Origin: Chamaea fasciata
Lineage: Eukaryota > Chordata > Aves > Passeriformes > Sylviidae
Length of the DNA stretch: 64,000 bases
Reading direction: 5' to 3'
Assembly (NCBI GenBank): GCA_029207755.1
Contig: JARCOQ010000005.1
Span: 47,829,563-47,893,562 of the forward strand
Shown here: positions 39,401 through 49,907 of the stretch, piece after piece
Position numbering within the stretch: position 1 is the first letter of the stretch
Layout: each line of letters starts with the position of its first letter
Notes under the pieces: generated by a model
Seen by the model: the letters and a program-made list of their open reading frames with translations, nothing else
Databases searched by the model: none
What the model was told of the DNA's origin: nothing
Position numbers and translations under genes: made by a program

Positions 39401-40643
39401 AACAGCGACTCTGGCTGTCCAAATAAACATTCACTTGCAATGACAGAGGCGTATCAAAAAGCTGACTGGCCCAGCTGCCTAAGGAGCAGAGAGACAGCCT
39501 GCTGGAAACCCTCAAAGAGTATTTCTACCCTTCCGTAACCAAGGAAGGACAAGAGGATGCTATGCATAGTATCTTTACCCTATTTCTAGAAAGCAACCTG
39601 ACTAATGCATGAGATAAAATCTACCTGGGTCCACTAGCACAATAACAAAAATCCTTGGGCCCACATTGTACTAGAGACAGGGAAATATTTAAAGGAAGTC
39701 TGAGTGTACAGTTAATAAAATCTTGTTTCAGGTGTCCACTACTGTCCATCACAGGTACAGGGCACTAAGCTAGATGGACCACCATGGGACAAAATATCTA
39801 ACATTTCCGGATCATAGATCATGTTGAAAATCAGTCATGAGTATTTGCCTGAACATTGGTGTGTTCACTGCCTGTGAACTCCAGCCACTGGAACACATAA
39901 TTTTCCTCAGGTGAGCAGGCCCCTTGTTTCTACATTAACACAAATACATCACTCAAAGACTCTCAATGGCTGGAACAAATGAAGGAGAATATTTCATCAG
40001 CTACTGTCTCTCATAGTCAGATAATGCAGGGCCACATCAGGATACCCAAAATAGTCATTTATTGGAAAAAGCATTATGACTATTTATAAATGCTGTGACA
40101 TGGTTAGTATCCCAAACAGAAAGATGAACTGGCAACCTACAGTCTAGGAAATCAACTACTCCCACTGAGCCCACAAAGTCAGTGATCAGCACAGAAGTTG
40201 TAAATCACAACATTATTTTTTATTCATTTCAAAACTGTAGAAAATGCAGACAAAACACAGGCATCTTTGTGTATACAGAAAAGGCAATTCAGTTTGCATA
40301 AGCGTTTGACATTATTTAACAATGTTTATGAAATTCTATCCTGCCTGCCTGATGCAAAAGCCCTGCAGTAGCAGGGCTGCACAGGCAGAGCCTACAGATG
40401 CTTACTCTCATTGTTGGATCTGAACCTCTTACTCTCTGTTCAGAAGGTATGCACTTTATAAAAGAACCCCACCATGCTGCTGAGCTGTGCAGCTCTGTAT
40501 ACCAGCTTTATTATTGGCATCCCTATCATCTGATATTTCACAAGATAAATTTTGAGAAATTTCAAGGTTTTGGTCATTGAAGGACATTCACCACAGGTTA
40601 CCAGACTGTATCCACAGAAGCTCCAAAACAAACCTGGGAAGGC
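36495..40643. other. Intergenic, nothing recognised
   Basis: No exon is seen. A mixed TA/CA-rich tract lies at about 38,500-38,566. A frame of 134 codons at 37,014-37,418 has no recognisable domain and overlaps two others. Confidence 0.55.
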
Positions 40644-41183
40644 TGTCCTGGGTTGTAGTACAGGATGTGCACAAAGTATTCTATCACCATCTTCATGGAC
40701 TGTTGAATCCAGGTGGGGCAGTGTTTTCCCAGACCCCTTCCCTCTGGGCCATTATCTTCTGTTAATGGCCCATCAGATGCCTTGCCCATGGCTCATAGAT
40801 AACTCCCTCCAGGAGCTATCTCTGTTTAATGGGCCATCAAGGACCCCCTGCATGACTCATCATCCCATTGTGAGATGCTCCGCCCAGGGGGAGGAACCAA
40901 GCATTCTCACCTGGATATAATCTGGAGTTTGGGACAGTACAGGGGGCACTTACCCACTGGATTCCCAAAGGAAAAGAGCTACCAGACCTTGCTACAGGAT
41001 CACTGCTTCAGGAAGACCACCTCATCTGGACTGCTTCCATCACTCTCCTCAGGTAGTATTCTGACTCTGTCAGTGGTCTTTTGTATTATTGCATCTATTT
41101 TATTTTACTTTCTTTCCTTTCTTCCTATTAAATTGTATCTCTGACTGGGAGCCTCTCATTTGTTTTGCTTTCAAACCACTACA
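40644..41183 (+). mobile_element. Solo LTR with perfect 5-bp target duplication
   Basis: A 540-base LTR starting TGTCCTGGGTTGTAGTACAG and ending TTTCAAACCACTACA. AAGGC stands immediately on both sides (40,639-40,643 and 41,184-41,188), the duplication left by integration. A TATA-like GGATATAATC (near 40,912) and an ATTAAA signal (near 41,126) give plus orientation. The family is a songbird LTR by its terminal text. The clean duplication and a single LTR mean recombination between two LTRs removed the body. It points head-on towards HEBP1. Confidence 0.9.
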
Positions 41184-42900
41184 AAGGCATAAACTGGACA
41201 ATACTGTGCTCCTCCATTTAATCCACACAGGTTAAAATAATCTGGGACACGAAAAGTCCCTTTGGATTCAGGTACAAGATTAAAAGGGCATTTGCTGCTC
41301 CAAAAATTCTTTCAATAGCCTATTTTTTTGTCTTGGTTTCTCTTTTTATTCTTCCTCCCCTGCACTGCAATCACTAACCACAGCCAATAGCTTTTCCCCG
41401 TTGTTCAGTTTTTTTGCTTAATTAAAGGATATCTGCTCTTTTTACCCATCCTGAAGTAACTGCTCTTGCACACAGGTGATTGATTCTCTCATGAAGTTCA
41501 CAGCAAAGCTCTTATATGGCTCAGCAAGAGAGAAAAGGAAAGCCCCTCAAAACCTCAGGTTTTCTCCTTTTGCTGCTGAGATTGGTTCTCAGAAATCAGG
41601 CACATGTGCAACAGCTTGACCAGCCAGAAGCCAAGATGCCATTTGACAAATGTCTCTTTCAGCTCCAGGGGGAAATGGCTTTTGGAAAGCACCTGAACTA
41701 TGGGGCACTTAATCACCAGAAGACCACTCCTCTTTAAGTGCAGGTCATGATTATACACGATCAGTAGCTGGGTGTGTGAGTGTTCCCACAGTGGGCATTC
41801 TGCTGTCTCCCTGGCAGAGCCAACCGCTAAATTGCTGATTTGATGCCTGACATTTCAACATTGCCATTCTTCCTGAAACATGACCCACACTTGCTATTGT
41901 ATTTGAAGTTTCCAAAAGGCTACTGACAATTTGACCCAAGTCCATGTTTTCCAGAACTGCCATGTTTTTCCTTTCCCCTCCTCTAAAGAAAACAGCTGGT
42001 CTGAGTAGCCCTTCAAAAATTGACACCTTTTAAGAAAAGTTTTCTAGATTGGCACCCGTAGTAGTTTCACCGTATGTTCACCATTCTTCAAATGCACCCT
42101 AAGATCACAAGTAATAAGCATTTGCTTTCTTTCCAGCCTTGCATTTCTCTAATTCAATTAGATAACCACACATTTCTGCTTCAGCCCTTGCATAGGCTAG
42201 TTTTAAAGAAATGTAAAAGTAAAAGGAATAAATAGTAAGTAATAGGAAGGTGAGGAAATAATAGGAAGGTGAGGAAACAATCTTGAGGTCTCTAGGACAC
42301 ATTTTCCAGCTGCTAGCTGAGATGAAGACACAGCACATGCCAAAACATGTCTCCTCAAACAGAAGAAAGCTGTAAAAAGAATCTGGATCTTTCTCTGAAT
42401 GACATTTCTCAGACAGATGATGGAAGCGTTGATCTTCTGCACACTCTGAATTAATGTAAAGTATGTTTATTTTCACTATGCTGTGCTGGCAGCAATGCCT
42501 GTGTCCCTTTAGATTGTTTGTGGAATGGCAAAGATAAAAGCAGCATTTTACAGCTGCAGCAAACTGAAGGAGATAAAAAAGTCTATATGCACTTTTGTCA
42601 TGTTCCCCTGCCCGTCTCAGGTGAGACTAATAGTCTGCCTACACTTGAATGTGACTCCTGTCAGTCAATTAAGTACTTTTGGCTTTCTCAGCACTGAACA
42701 CTGGAAGCACAAAGGAGATAAAAAACAAGCCACAGAGAGATTAGGAGAGGCTGTGTGGCTGAGGACCTGGTCAGGAATGAAGAAGCAGGACCATCAGAAG
42801 GGCCAACAAGTGTTCTTCTTAAATGACTTTTATGGTCTTAAAAGACTAAGGTATAAGCTTGGAAAAAGGCAGTGATAGTCTTTTGCCTCAGCTGAACTAT
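41184..42900. other. Intergenic DNA 3' of HEBP1
   Basis: No exon is seen. A unit of about 20 bases (AATAGGAAGGTGAGGAAA) is repeated twice in tandem at about 42,241-42,278. The minus-strand frame over 42,105-42,476 has no homology that I recognise. Confidence 0.5.
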
Positions 42901-42903
42901 TAC

Positions 42904-42909
42904 TTTATT
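42904..42909 (-). terminator. HEBP1: Polyadenylation signal of HEBP1
   Basis: TTTATT on the plus strand is AATAAA on the minus strand, about 70 bases after the HEBP1 stop codon. It implies a very short 3' UTR unless a distal signal is also used. Confidence 0.65.
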
Positions 42910-42977
42910 TTGAAGAGGACAGGGACATAGTGTGGGGAGGTTACCAGCGCAGGGCAGCACCATGGGGAGCCAGATGT

Positions 42978-45900
42978 TCACTCCTTCACAAACCAGACCT
43001 CATTGCGGCGTCCGTAAGGCTTCATAGGGGGGTCATAACCATTGCACAAGTAGAAATCCTTGCGATATGCAGCATCACTCCCCACAGCAGCCTTCAGCTT
43101 GGCAGCATAGTTCACGTAATCTGCCTCTTTGGCATAGCCACCAAACTGCCTGCAAAGAAACCAGAGAGGTGTTGAGCAGCCCTGGCAAAGCACAGAAGGA
43201 AGAGAGAGAGCCACATATATAGCCACAGTATATTTAGACACATTTTCATCCAGGCCCTGCCAACATGCACTCATGCATGCACTGTTCATTGTGAAGAAGC
43301 ACGCTTCATCAGATGGAGTCTCACGGGTGACACAGCCAAGGTGCAGTCATCCATTGGGAGGCTCCAAAGCAATCTCTCCAAACAGCCCCATGTATGTCAG
43401 CCAGCAGAATGGCCCTGCCCTGTGAATCAGCACCATATCAAAGAAACAACTTTCTAAAACACAAGGTTATCCCCAAGTCAGCTCAACCCACAGTCCTCAC
43501 CAATAGGTCTGGTTTATGTCAACCTCCCACCAACAGGAACTGTTTCCACATCAGCCTGCACCTCGCCACCCTCCCTCAGGGCCAACGTTTGAGACAAAAC
43601 TGGCTGATATTGCAGAAGTGGCCCACACCCAGAGCAAAGGCCAAGCAGCAGTTGGAGGCAAGAAAGAAGTCAGTTAGAGTGATCCAAAATAGCTCAAGAA
43701 AGCATGCAGGGGAACCTCCAAAGGGTAAAGACAGGGTGAAGAGCTTATTGCTATTGTGATGCTAATTTGAGTCCAGGCTGTCAGTCAACAGCCCAAGACA
43801 TTCAAAGGTGACTTGAAGCAATGTGGTGGCTGCTTGTTTCCACGGTGAAGCCTGGTATGAGTCCTCTGAATGAGGCTTCAGTGGACAGCTTGAATACCAC
43901 ACCAAAGAACATTCTTAATGACTACGAACAATCTGGAACCCAGAAAGTGGGAAAAACCATAGATTCATACAATAGAAATGGCACAGTATCTTTCAGGGCT
44001 AGTCTCCATGCTTGTTTACCCAGTGGAAAAAAAATGCATTTTCCAAATCAGTGCAGCATGACCAGGGCTAAGAAGTGACAAAAAACACCTGTATTCAGTC
44101 TAGACATACTCCTCCATCTCCTTCTGCCACATGCACCCCTTGTACAGCAAGTCACCTGGTAAAACAAATACTGCTCTTCAGAGCACCCTAAAGACCTCAT
44201 CACTTCAGACTGGAGATTCCAGGATGCATTCCTTACGTGGAATAAATGGTCATCTCTTGTCTTTCTTCAATCTTAATGCTTCCATCAGTAGGACAAGGAG
44301 GGCTGTCTTGAAACTGGCTGGGGATCCGCAGAGAGACTTTCACCTTCTGCTGAAAGGAGCCATCTTCAGCAGGAAAAGCAGTGATGGAGACAGGAGCAGT
44401 CATGCCCATTCCAACCCCTGAAATAGACACACAGACATTAGTAAAGAAGTCTAGGCTCTCAAGAATTCACAAACTTAACAGGGAACTCACAAAAGCTAAT
44501 TTTAGTTTTGGAAAACTCCTCATATGAAGGAACTCCTTGTCAGGATTGGGCTCCTCTGGGATAGCAGAAGAACCATCATCAGGCTTCTGCTTGGGCCAAG
44601 CTCTCTCTCCACACCAGGAACCTGGAAAATAAGTGTCCCTCTGGAATGTTTTTTATTAATGGAGCTGCTTTTGTGGTTCTATGAGACACTCTGTTCTTCT
44701 GACAAATCAGCTGTAAGACAGCAGGGTCTGTAGCTCCAGGGCAGGTCAGTGGCATGTATAAATCAATATCAACATTTCAATTAATACTATCGGCACTTAG
44801 TCATGAGCCCACAGCCAATACTGGGTGACAGGAGCTTTCTCTTAAAACCTTCCAAATGCTTCCAGACATATTACAAGTTCCAGTGCCCCAAACCTCAGTG
44901 CTGTTATGGCTTTCAGCAGGATTGTCCACGCTGTTGACATTCCAGGAACAGCATGATTTTTTCCTACTCATTGCCACCAAGAAGTACCACATGGCACTGA
45001 AGACCAGTTTTCTTCACTTGTTCTTGCAGCAGTAGGGAACTTCTAAACCTCATGATCAGACAGCCATAAAAACAGTTGGGGTTCAAGGCATCTCTTTCTC
45101 ATTTATTTTCCTTTGATGTCATACCTGTGTTTGTGTCACATGTTATAGAAGGCACCCTTTCTACTACAACAACAGCGATCATCAGCTTTCCAAAATTGTT
45201 GCTGCAAATACCATTTTCCACTGCATCCACCTCCTACTCCTATAGACACCACACTAGTCCCTCTACTAGATGCTGGAGAAAGGTGCTCAAGAACATGTAT
45301 ATGCCCCAGAGCTACTCTGTAGTCTTCTCCTGCTATGAATGGTTAAAATGTGCACACTTTAGTAAAATGAGAATTAGAAGCAGTCACCTGGAAGCAGTGC
45401 CATAAAACATTACGACATACCATTAAAAAGGAAGCTCATTGTTCATTACCCTTTCATGAATAAAAATAGCCAGATAAAATATCAAGGTCATAACTGTTAT
45501 TTCACTGCCCACCAAGGCACATCACAGAACTGAACTGTCCCAGATACCCTGGATTTCATCAGCTATGCTCACCCAGGGAGCTGTGATAGATACATGTCGG
45601 CCTGTCCTCATGTTATACCAGCTGCAAGGTAACTCATTCCTGTTTAAACAAATAATTTTTGACATTTCACTCTGAAACAGAGATGGCTTATAAGCGGACT
45701 CATAGCGTGAGTTGGCTGGGCAGGACTTAACCTGTTGCAAGTTTACTTTTCCCAGTGAGGGGCCATTCCCATGAAAGACCCCCAGTGCCAGGAGCCACAA
45801 ACCAGGCGGGCTTGCAGTGCCATTGCCTCCATCCATCCTGCTTTCACCAAGCCTCAACCACAAACATCCGCCAAGCCCAGCGGGGCAGGCAGCATCTCTC

Positions 45901-46252
45901 ACCTTTGTCATTGCTTCCTCCGACGTACTTGAGGAGTTTGACTGCCCCTTCCTTGGAGGCTTCGTCAAACGGCTTCCCCACCAGCTCCACTGCCGCGAAC
46001 CTCCCGCCCTCGTACGTCCTCTCCTCGTAGCTGACCTGATCCTGGGGAAGGAGATGGGGATGGAGACGCTGCCAGGACGGACGCGCTGCTCGGGGGTGAT
46101 ACCCGCTTTCCCTCGCAGCGCCTTAGCGCAGAACCGCCCGGGAAACAGCGCCGGCCGCCCGCCCCGGCACAGACCTTCTCGCCCTTGTTCAGCAGGCGGT
46201 AGGGCCATGCCTCCACCGTGCTCAGCAGCGAGTTCTTCACCATGCCCAGCAT
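42978..46252 (-). CDS. HEBP1: HEBP1, haem-binding protein 1 (SOUL family)
   Basis: Four minus-strand coding exons: 46,252-46,175, 46,041-45,903, 44,417-44,237 and 43,149-42,978. All junctions are GT-AG and phases agree (0, 1, 2). The product is 189 residues, the same length as human HEBP1. It is a cytosolic SOUL-fold protein that binds tetrapyrroles such as haem. Visible: N-terminus [18 protein letters not shown], which corresponds to the mammalian F2L chemotactic peptide that signals through formyl-peptide receptors; [32 protein letters not shown] (about 60-80); [11 protein letters not shown]; the KIEER block; and the C-terminal [11 protein letters not shown] and [16 protein letters not shown]. 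The start is the first ATG of a two-ATG MLGM context, in a CpG island. The gene is intact, and is followed downstream by a poly(A) signal. Identification is secure. Confidence 0.97.
43150..44236 (-). other. HEBP1: HEBP1 intron 3
   Basis: An interval of about 1.1 kb between exons 3 and 4, with donor GTAAGG and acceptor TTTCTTTGCAG. The plus-strand frames at 43,394-43,759 and 43,821-44,078 are within the intron and have no known domain. Confidence 0.8.
44418..45902 (-). other. HEBP1: HEBP1 intron 2
   Basis: An interval of about 1.5 kb bounded by donor GTGAGA and acceptor TCTATTTCAG. I see no repeat or nested gene in it. Confidence 0.8.
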
Positions 46253-46480
46253 GGTGCCGCAGCTCAACTCTACCCCGCTGGGTTCGGCTCTGCCCTGCTC
46301 AGCCCGGCTCTACCCCTGCGGCTGGGTTCGGCCCCGCTCGGAGGAGGTGGGAGGGCCGGAGCCGCCCCGCCCGCAGCGCGGCCATCGCCCCCAGGGCGCG
46401 CCCGAGGCCGCTTGCGCCGCGGGGCCGGGGACGTGCGGGGCACCGGGAGCGGCGGCCCCGGAGGGTGAAGTGTGGAGGGC
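46010..46480 (-). promoter_or_regulatory. HEBP1: HEBP1 CpG-island promoter
   Basis: Dense CpG covers exons 1-2 of HEBP1 and about 230 bases upstream of its ATG, strongest at 46,260-46,470. There is no TATA box, as expected for a housekeeping-type promoter. An ATTGG at about 46,519 is a CCAAT box on the minus strand. The long open frames here on both strands (up to 228 codons) come from stop-poor GC-rich sequence and from exon 2, not from separate genes. Confidence 0.7.
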
Positions 46481-46669
46481 GCCGAGAAGTGTGAGGAGTC
46501 ATGAAGTGCGGGCAACAGATTGGTCTATATCTCTGGGCGACAGGAAATATGTGAGGAGATATCAAAGGAATGAAATACAGGAAAAGGGAAGTACTGGCAA
46601 AGCGTGCCAGTCATGCATAGCGTGGAAGGGCACCATGCTCCTAGAATTGAGACATCATAACCTCTTGTT

Positions 46670-46812
46670 TTATCGGGTTTTTGTGTTTTTCTAGGGTTTT
46701 TTTTTGTTTGGTTGGTTGGTTTTTGTTTTGTTTGGTTGGGTTTTGGTTTTTTTTTTTTGGTTTTGTTTTTTTTTTAATAAGCAGAACTAAAGGGGAACTT
46801 TTTTTTTTTAAG
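46670..46812. repeat. T/G-rich low-complexity tract
   Basis: Runs of T up to 14 long alternate with GG pairs (TTTGGTTGGTTGG type) for about 140 bases. On the minus strand this is an A/C-rich tract. It lies roughly 420 bases upstream of the HEBP1 ATG, just beyond the CpG island. Confidence 0.85.
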
Positions 46813-48840
46813 GAAATGGTCTGTGTCACTGGATACTGTAAGCTTTAGGTGAAGGGTAAATTTTAGAAATTCCTAATACTTGATCTCCCTCCACTGACCA
46901 CCCAACTGGTGTTTTAAACCTGTGCTTATTAGTTCCATCCAGATCCTTTACCAGAAACACAGGTAAATGAAGCAACAGAATTTAGATGGCTTATGTAGCT
47001 GGATACATTTATATGCATAGAAGACTTAGACACCTTGTGACAAGTTTTTTTTGTTGTATAAGCCATGTCAAAGGACAAGTGCCAGTTAGAGAAAGTGCCT
47101 TACCCAGGATCTTTTAAGAAGAGGTTAGCAGAAGCAGAAATCAAGTATCAGTCCCATGAATCAGTCCCATGGGTCAGGCCAGCTTCCCCAGGCAGATGGG
47201 ATAGAGGCGTCTCAAGTTGCTCAGCTGGACTGCTGCCTCCTCAAATAGAAGGTGAATAGTGACGAATTAGGCTGGCACATAACCTTTCTACACTCTTAAA
47301 GGGCAAAAAATAAAATTATAAAAGAAATAGGACACTAAAACTTTTCCATCTAGAGAGAGTGTCATGCAAAGGCAAAGAGGTTAAAGAAGCTGGCTGTTAT
47401 CATCTGAGCAAACAGGCTATGTTCAAGTCAGGGAGCGGGGCTGGAGCCTGGCATGGGCTTTCACAGTGTGCATGGCAGGCTGCTATCACTGGTGACAAGG
47501 TCACAGTCTAGGAAATTATTAACCCTTTATATTACTTGGTTTATTCACTATTATGCAAAAAATCACAGAATGTAATATACATTGTTCTCTTTTAAAGCAA
47601 ATGGTGACTTCCTCCATTGTGCTGAGGAGGTTTTGCCAAGGCTACAAACTTGCACGTATCAGCATGGGAATACATGGACTGGGTTAGACTGGGGGTCCAT
47701 CTTGCCCTGTGCTCTGTCTCTGGCAGAAGCTGGTGGTGAGCATCTAGGTATAAAGTAAAAGTATGCAGTGATCTGGTCCGGCCTCCCACTACCAGCCATC
47801 TGTAACTTGAAGGACTTAGGGAAGTCTCATCTTTCTGTTTCAAGTAGTCCTCAATTTATACAACTTTACGTTGCCTGATAAAATGCTTATGTCTAAAATA
47901 CAACCATAAGAGCTAACATTTATGTTGTACTCTTCCTCCAGACAGACCAGAATAACCAGCAGTCCCTACAGCCCCAAGCTAACCATCCCTTGGAGGGATC
48001 AGCAGTCTGTGCAAGGATGCAGCTGTTCATACAGCACAGCCTAGAAACTCTGAATGCAGAATAACAAGAAGTTAGGGGCCTTTCTCTCCTGTTATTCTTT
48101 GTAATTTATGTAAATATATTCTGGGATCAACATGCTCTACATTTCCTGAGAAATTATGATGACAACTTCAACAAAGGCACAATTGTATTCTTTTATCAGC
48201 CTTTTCAGAGTCTTGATTTTTCCGTTTCCTAGCTAAGCAGTGTTTCAAATTCCCAAGCAAAAGCCAAAGAGATCCAAGTTAGTTTTGTTATTTTCTGAAA
48301 ACCTGAACTCAGAGAATTTACCTCCGGGAAAAAATTATCAGATTTTCTCATACACTGCTCATACCACCTCCATTCAACTAACCCCCAGGTTGTAGCTAAA
48401 GTTCTTACTGTGTTAATTCTTCTGGTCCATTCTGAAAGATTTAATATGAAACTAGTTTTTCCCCCCTTTCCTTTTGGAGGTTATTGCAGTGTCACTGAAT
48501 TTCTTTCCATAAACTCAGGCTTTGGGAACCCTTAAATAACTAGTCTGCATCCTCACTGTGACTGGAGTGTTTTCAAAACAACTGTCATCCCAGACACTCT
48601 CACAATCATTTAGGCATAATCCATTCTTTATTTGTGTTCTCATAAATTGCTTCATCCAGACCTTAAAGACAACCTGTTTCTTTTCCTCTCTGGCTCTCTT
48701 TCTTATGTTTCAACACATTTCATATACACAGTTGACTGCAATGCTAAATGGAAACCTCTGTATTGGATTTATCTTTAAGACCTGAAGGGCAAGCCCATTC
48801 TGTCCTCCATTCAATGTATAATTTGATTCATGCACTCTTT
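46813..48840. other. Intergenic, with one old repeat
   Basis: No exon is seen. An old repeat at about 47,665-47,830 is listed separately. The rest shows nothing that I can name. Confidence 0.5.
47665..47830 (+). repeat. Ancient amniote interspersed repeat (family unsure)
   Basis: The text GGGTTAGACTGGGGGTCCAT, CTCTGTCTCTGGCAGAAGCT and GCAGTGATCTGGTCCGGCCT follows the order of a repeat I associate with turtle and crocodile genomes, where it reads roughly 'gtccatctagcccagtatcctgtct' with a later 'agtgatccatcccctgtc'. It is heavily diverged here. It may be a CR1-related or SINE-like relic. Confidence 0.45.
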
Positions 48841-48852
48841 TTTATCACCAGC

Positions 48853-48858
48853 TTTATT
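48853..48858 (-). terminator. Candidate poly(A) signal of the unnamed gene
   Basis: TTTATT on the plus strand gives AATAAA on the minus strand, about 1,050 bases after the stop codon at 49,908. I saw no canonical minus-strand AATAAA closer; a TATAAA variant lies near 49,597. The assignment is provisional. Confidence 0.35.
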
Positions 48859-49907
48859 GTCAGGAAGACACAGGCAAAGATAAGCTGAAGGCAGGGTATT
48901 CTGAGAAATCTCCGAGGGACCAAAGTCTTTGGAGAGTGTGGTTATTAATTTTCTACAGATATTAACTGTGCTAAAGGATGTTGGAAAATGTCTGGAGGTC
49001 AGTGCTAGCATGTGGAGAAAATGTGAACTCTGTGAACTAGACACCAATTGAATTATCTGTGATTTTGGGGACTGAAGAGTCTCTTAAGCTATTTTGGAAA
49101 ATCCTTCCAGACACCTATCTTTGCCATTAGGTATTTAAATAGTTTTGAAAGAAAAATAATAATAAAAAAATCCTCTGGTTTCCATGGGTCTTGGCAAAAA
49201 TCAGTTCCATGTATTTCAGAGTGCTGGGAATTCTGAACATATGTACTGAATAACACCTTCCTGAATGCACAGTTCCAGGTAGCTAGAAAAACACTCTTTG
49301 CAGAAGGTGGATGTTCAAATTTGGTCCATAGCAATTGCTACATCTTCAGTGTTGAAGCATGATGTACAGACCAAGGTTATCCAGCCCTACCCACCCTCTG
49401 AACATATGAACATGGACAATAGGTTAAGGCTATATTTTGAAACATAACTTCCTCTCCCTGTGCAGCTGGAAGTGCCAAGCACTAATCCATCTCTTTGCAT
49501 TCATCAGTTGTTCAGCACTTTTGAAGTTCAAATACCCCAGTGGTTTCAGATTGAATACTTTAAAAATACGGCAGAGAGAGAAATTTACCTGATCTTTATA
49601 GAAGGACCTTCCTCTGGTAAGCGGAAAGAATGCTTGTATAGACTAAAGGTATTCACACTCAAGTAGATTGAGCTTGTCAACCATTTTTTGCTTGGGACAC
49701 AAAACAGCCATCATTAAAGAACAGGTTCCGGTTCCACCTACTGACCTAGGTTTGGAAGGCTCAACAAAATGCAGAAGTTCTGGTCTCCTTAGCAAAGCTG
49801 ACTTTTGTGTGTGCTTTACTTTTTTTCTCTCCAGCAATGTCCCATTGAGAAAGGCTAAAGCAGATGAAAAAAACAATAAAAATTTCCCCTTTTTTTCTGG
49901 TAGGGAA

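Noticed and set aside
45522..46694. Frames of 228, 225 and 158 codons around HEBP1 exons 1-2
   Set aside because: They are read-through of HEBP1 exon 2 and GC-rich promoter sequence in other frames. The spliced HEBP1 model explains the conserved part.
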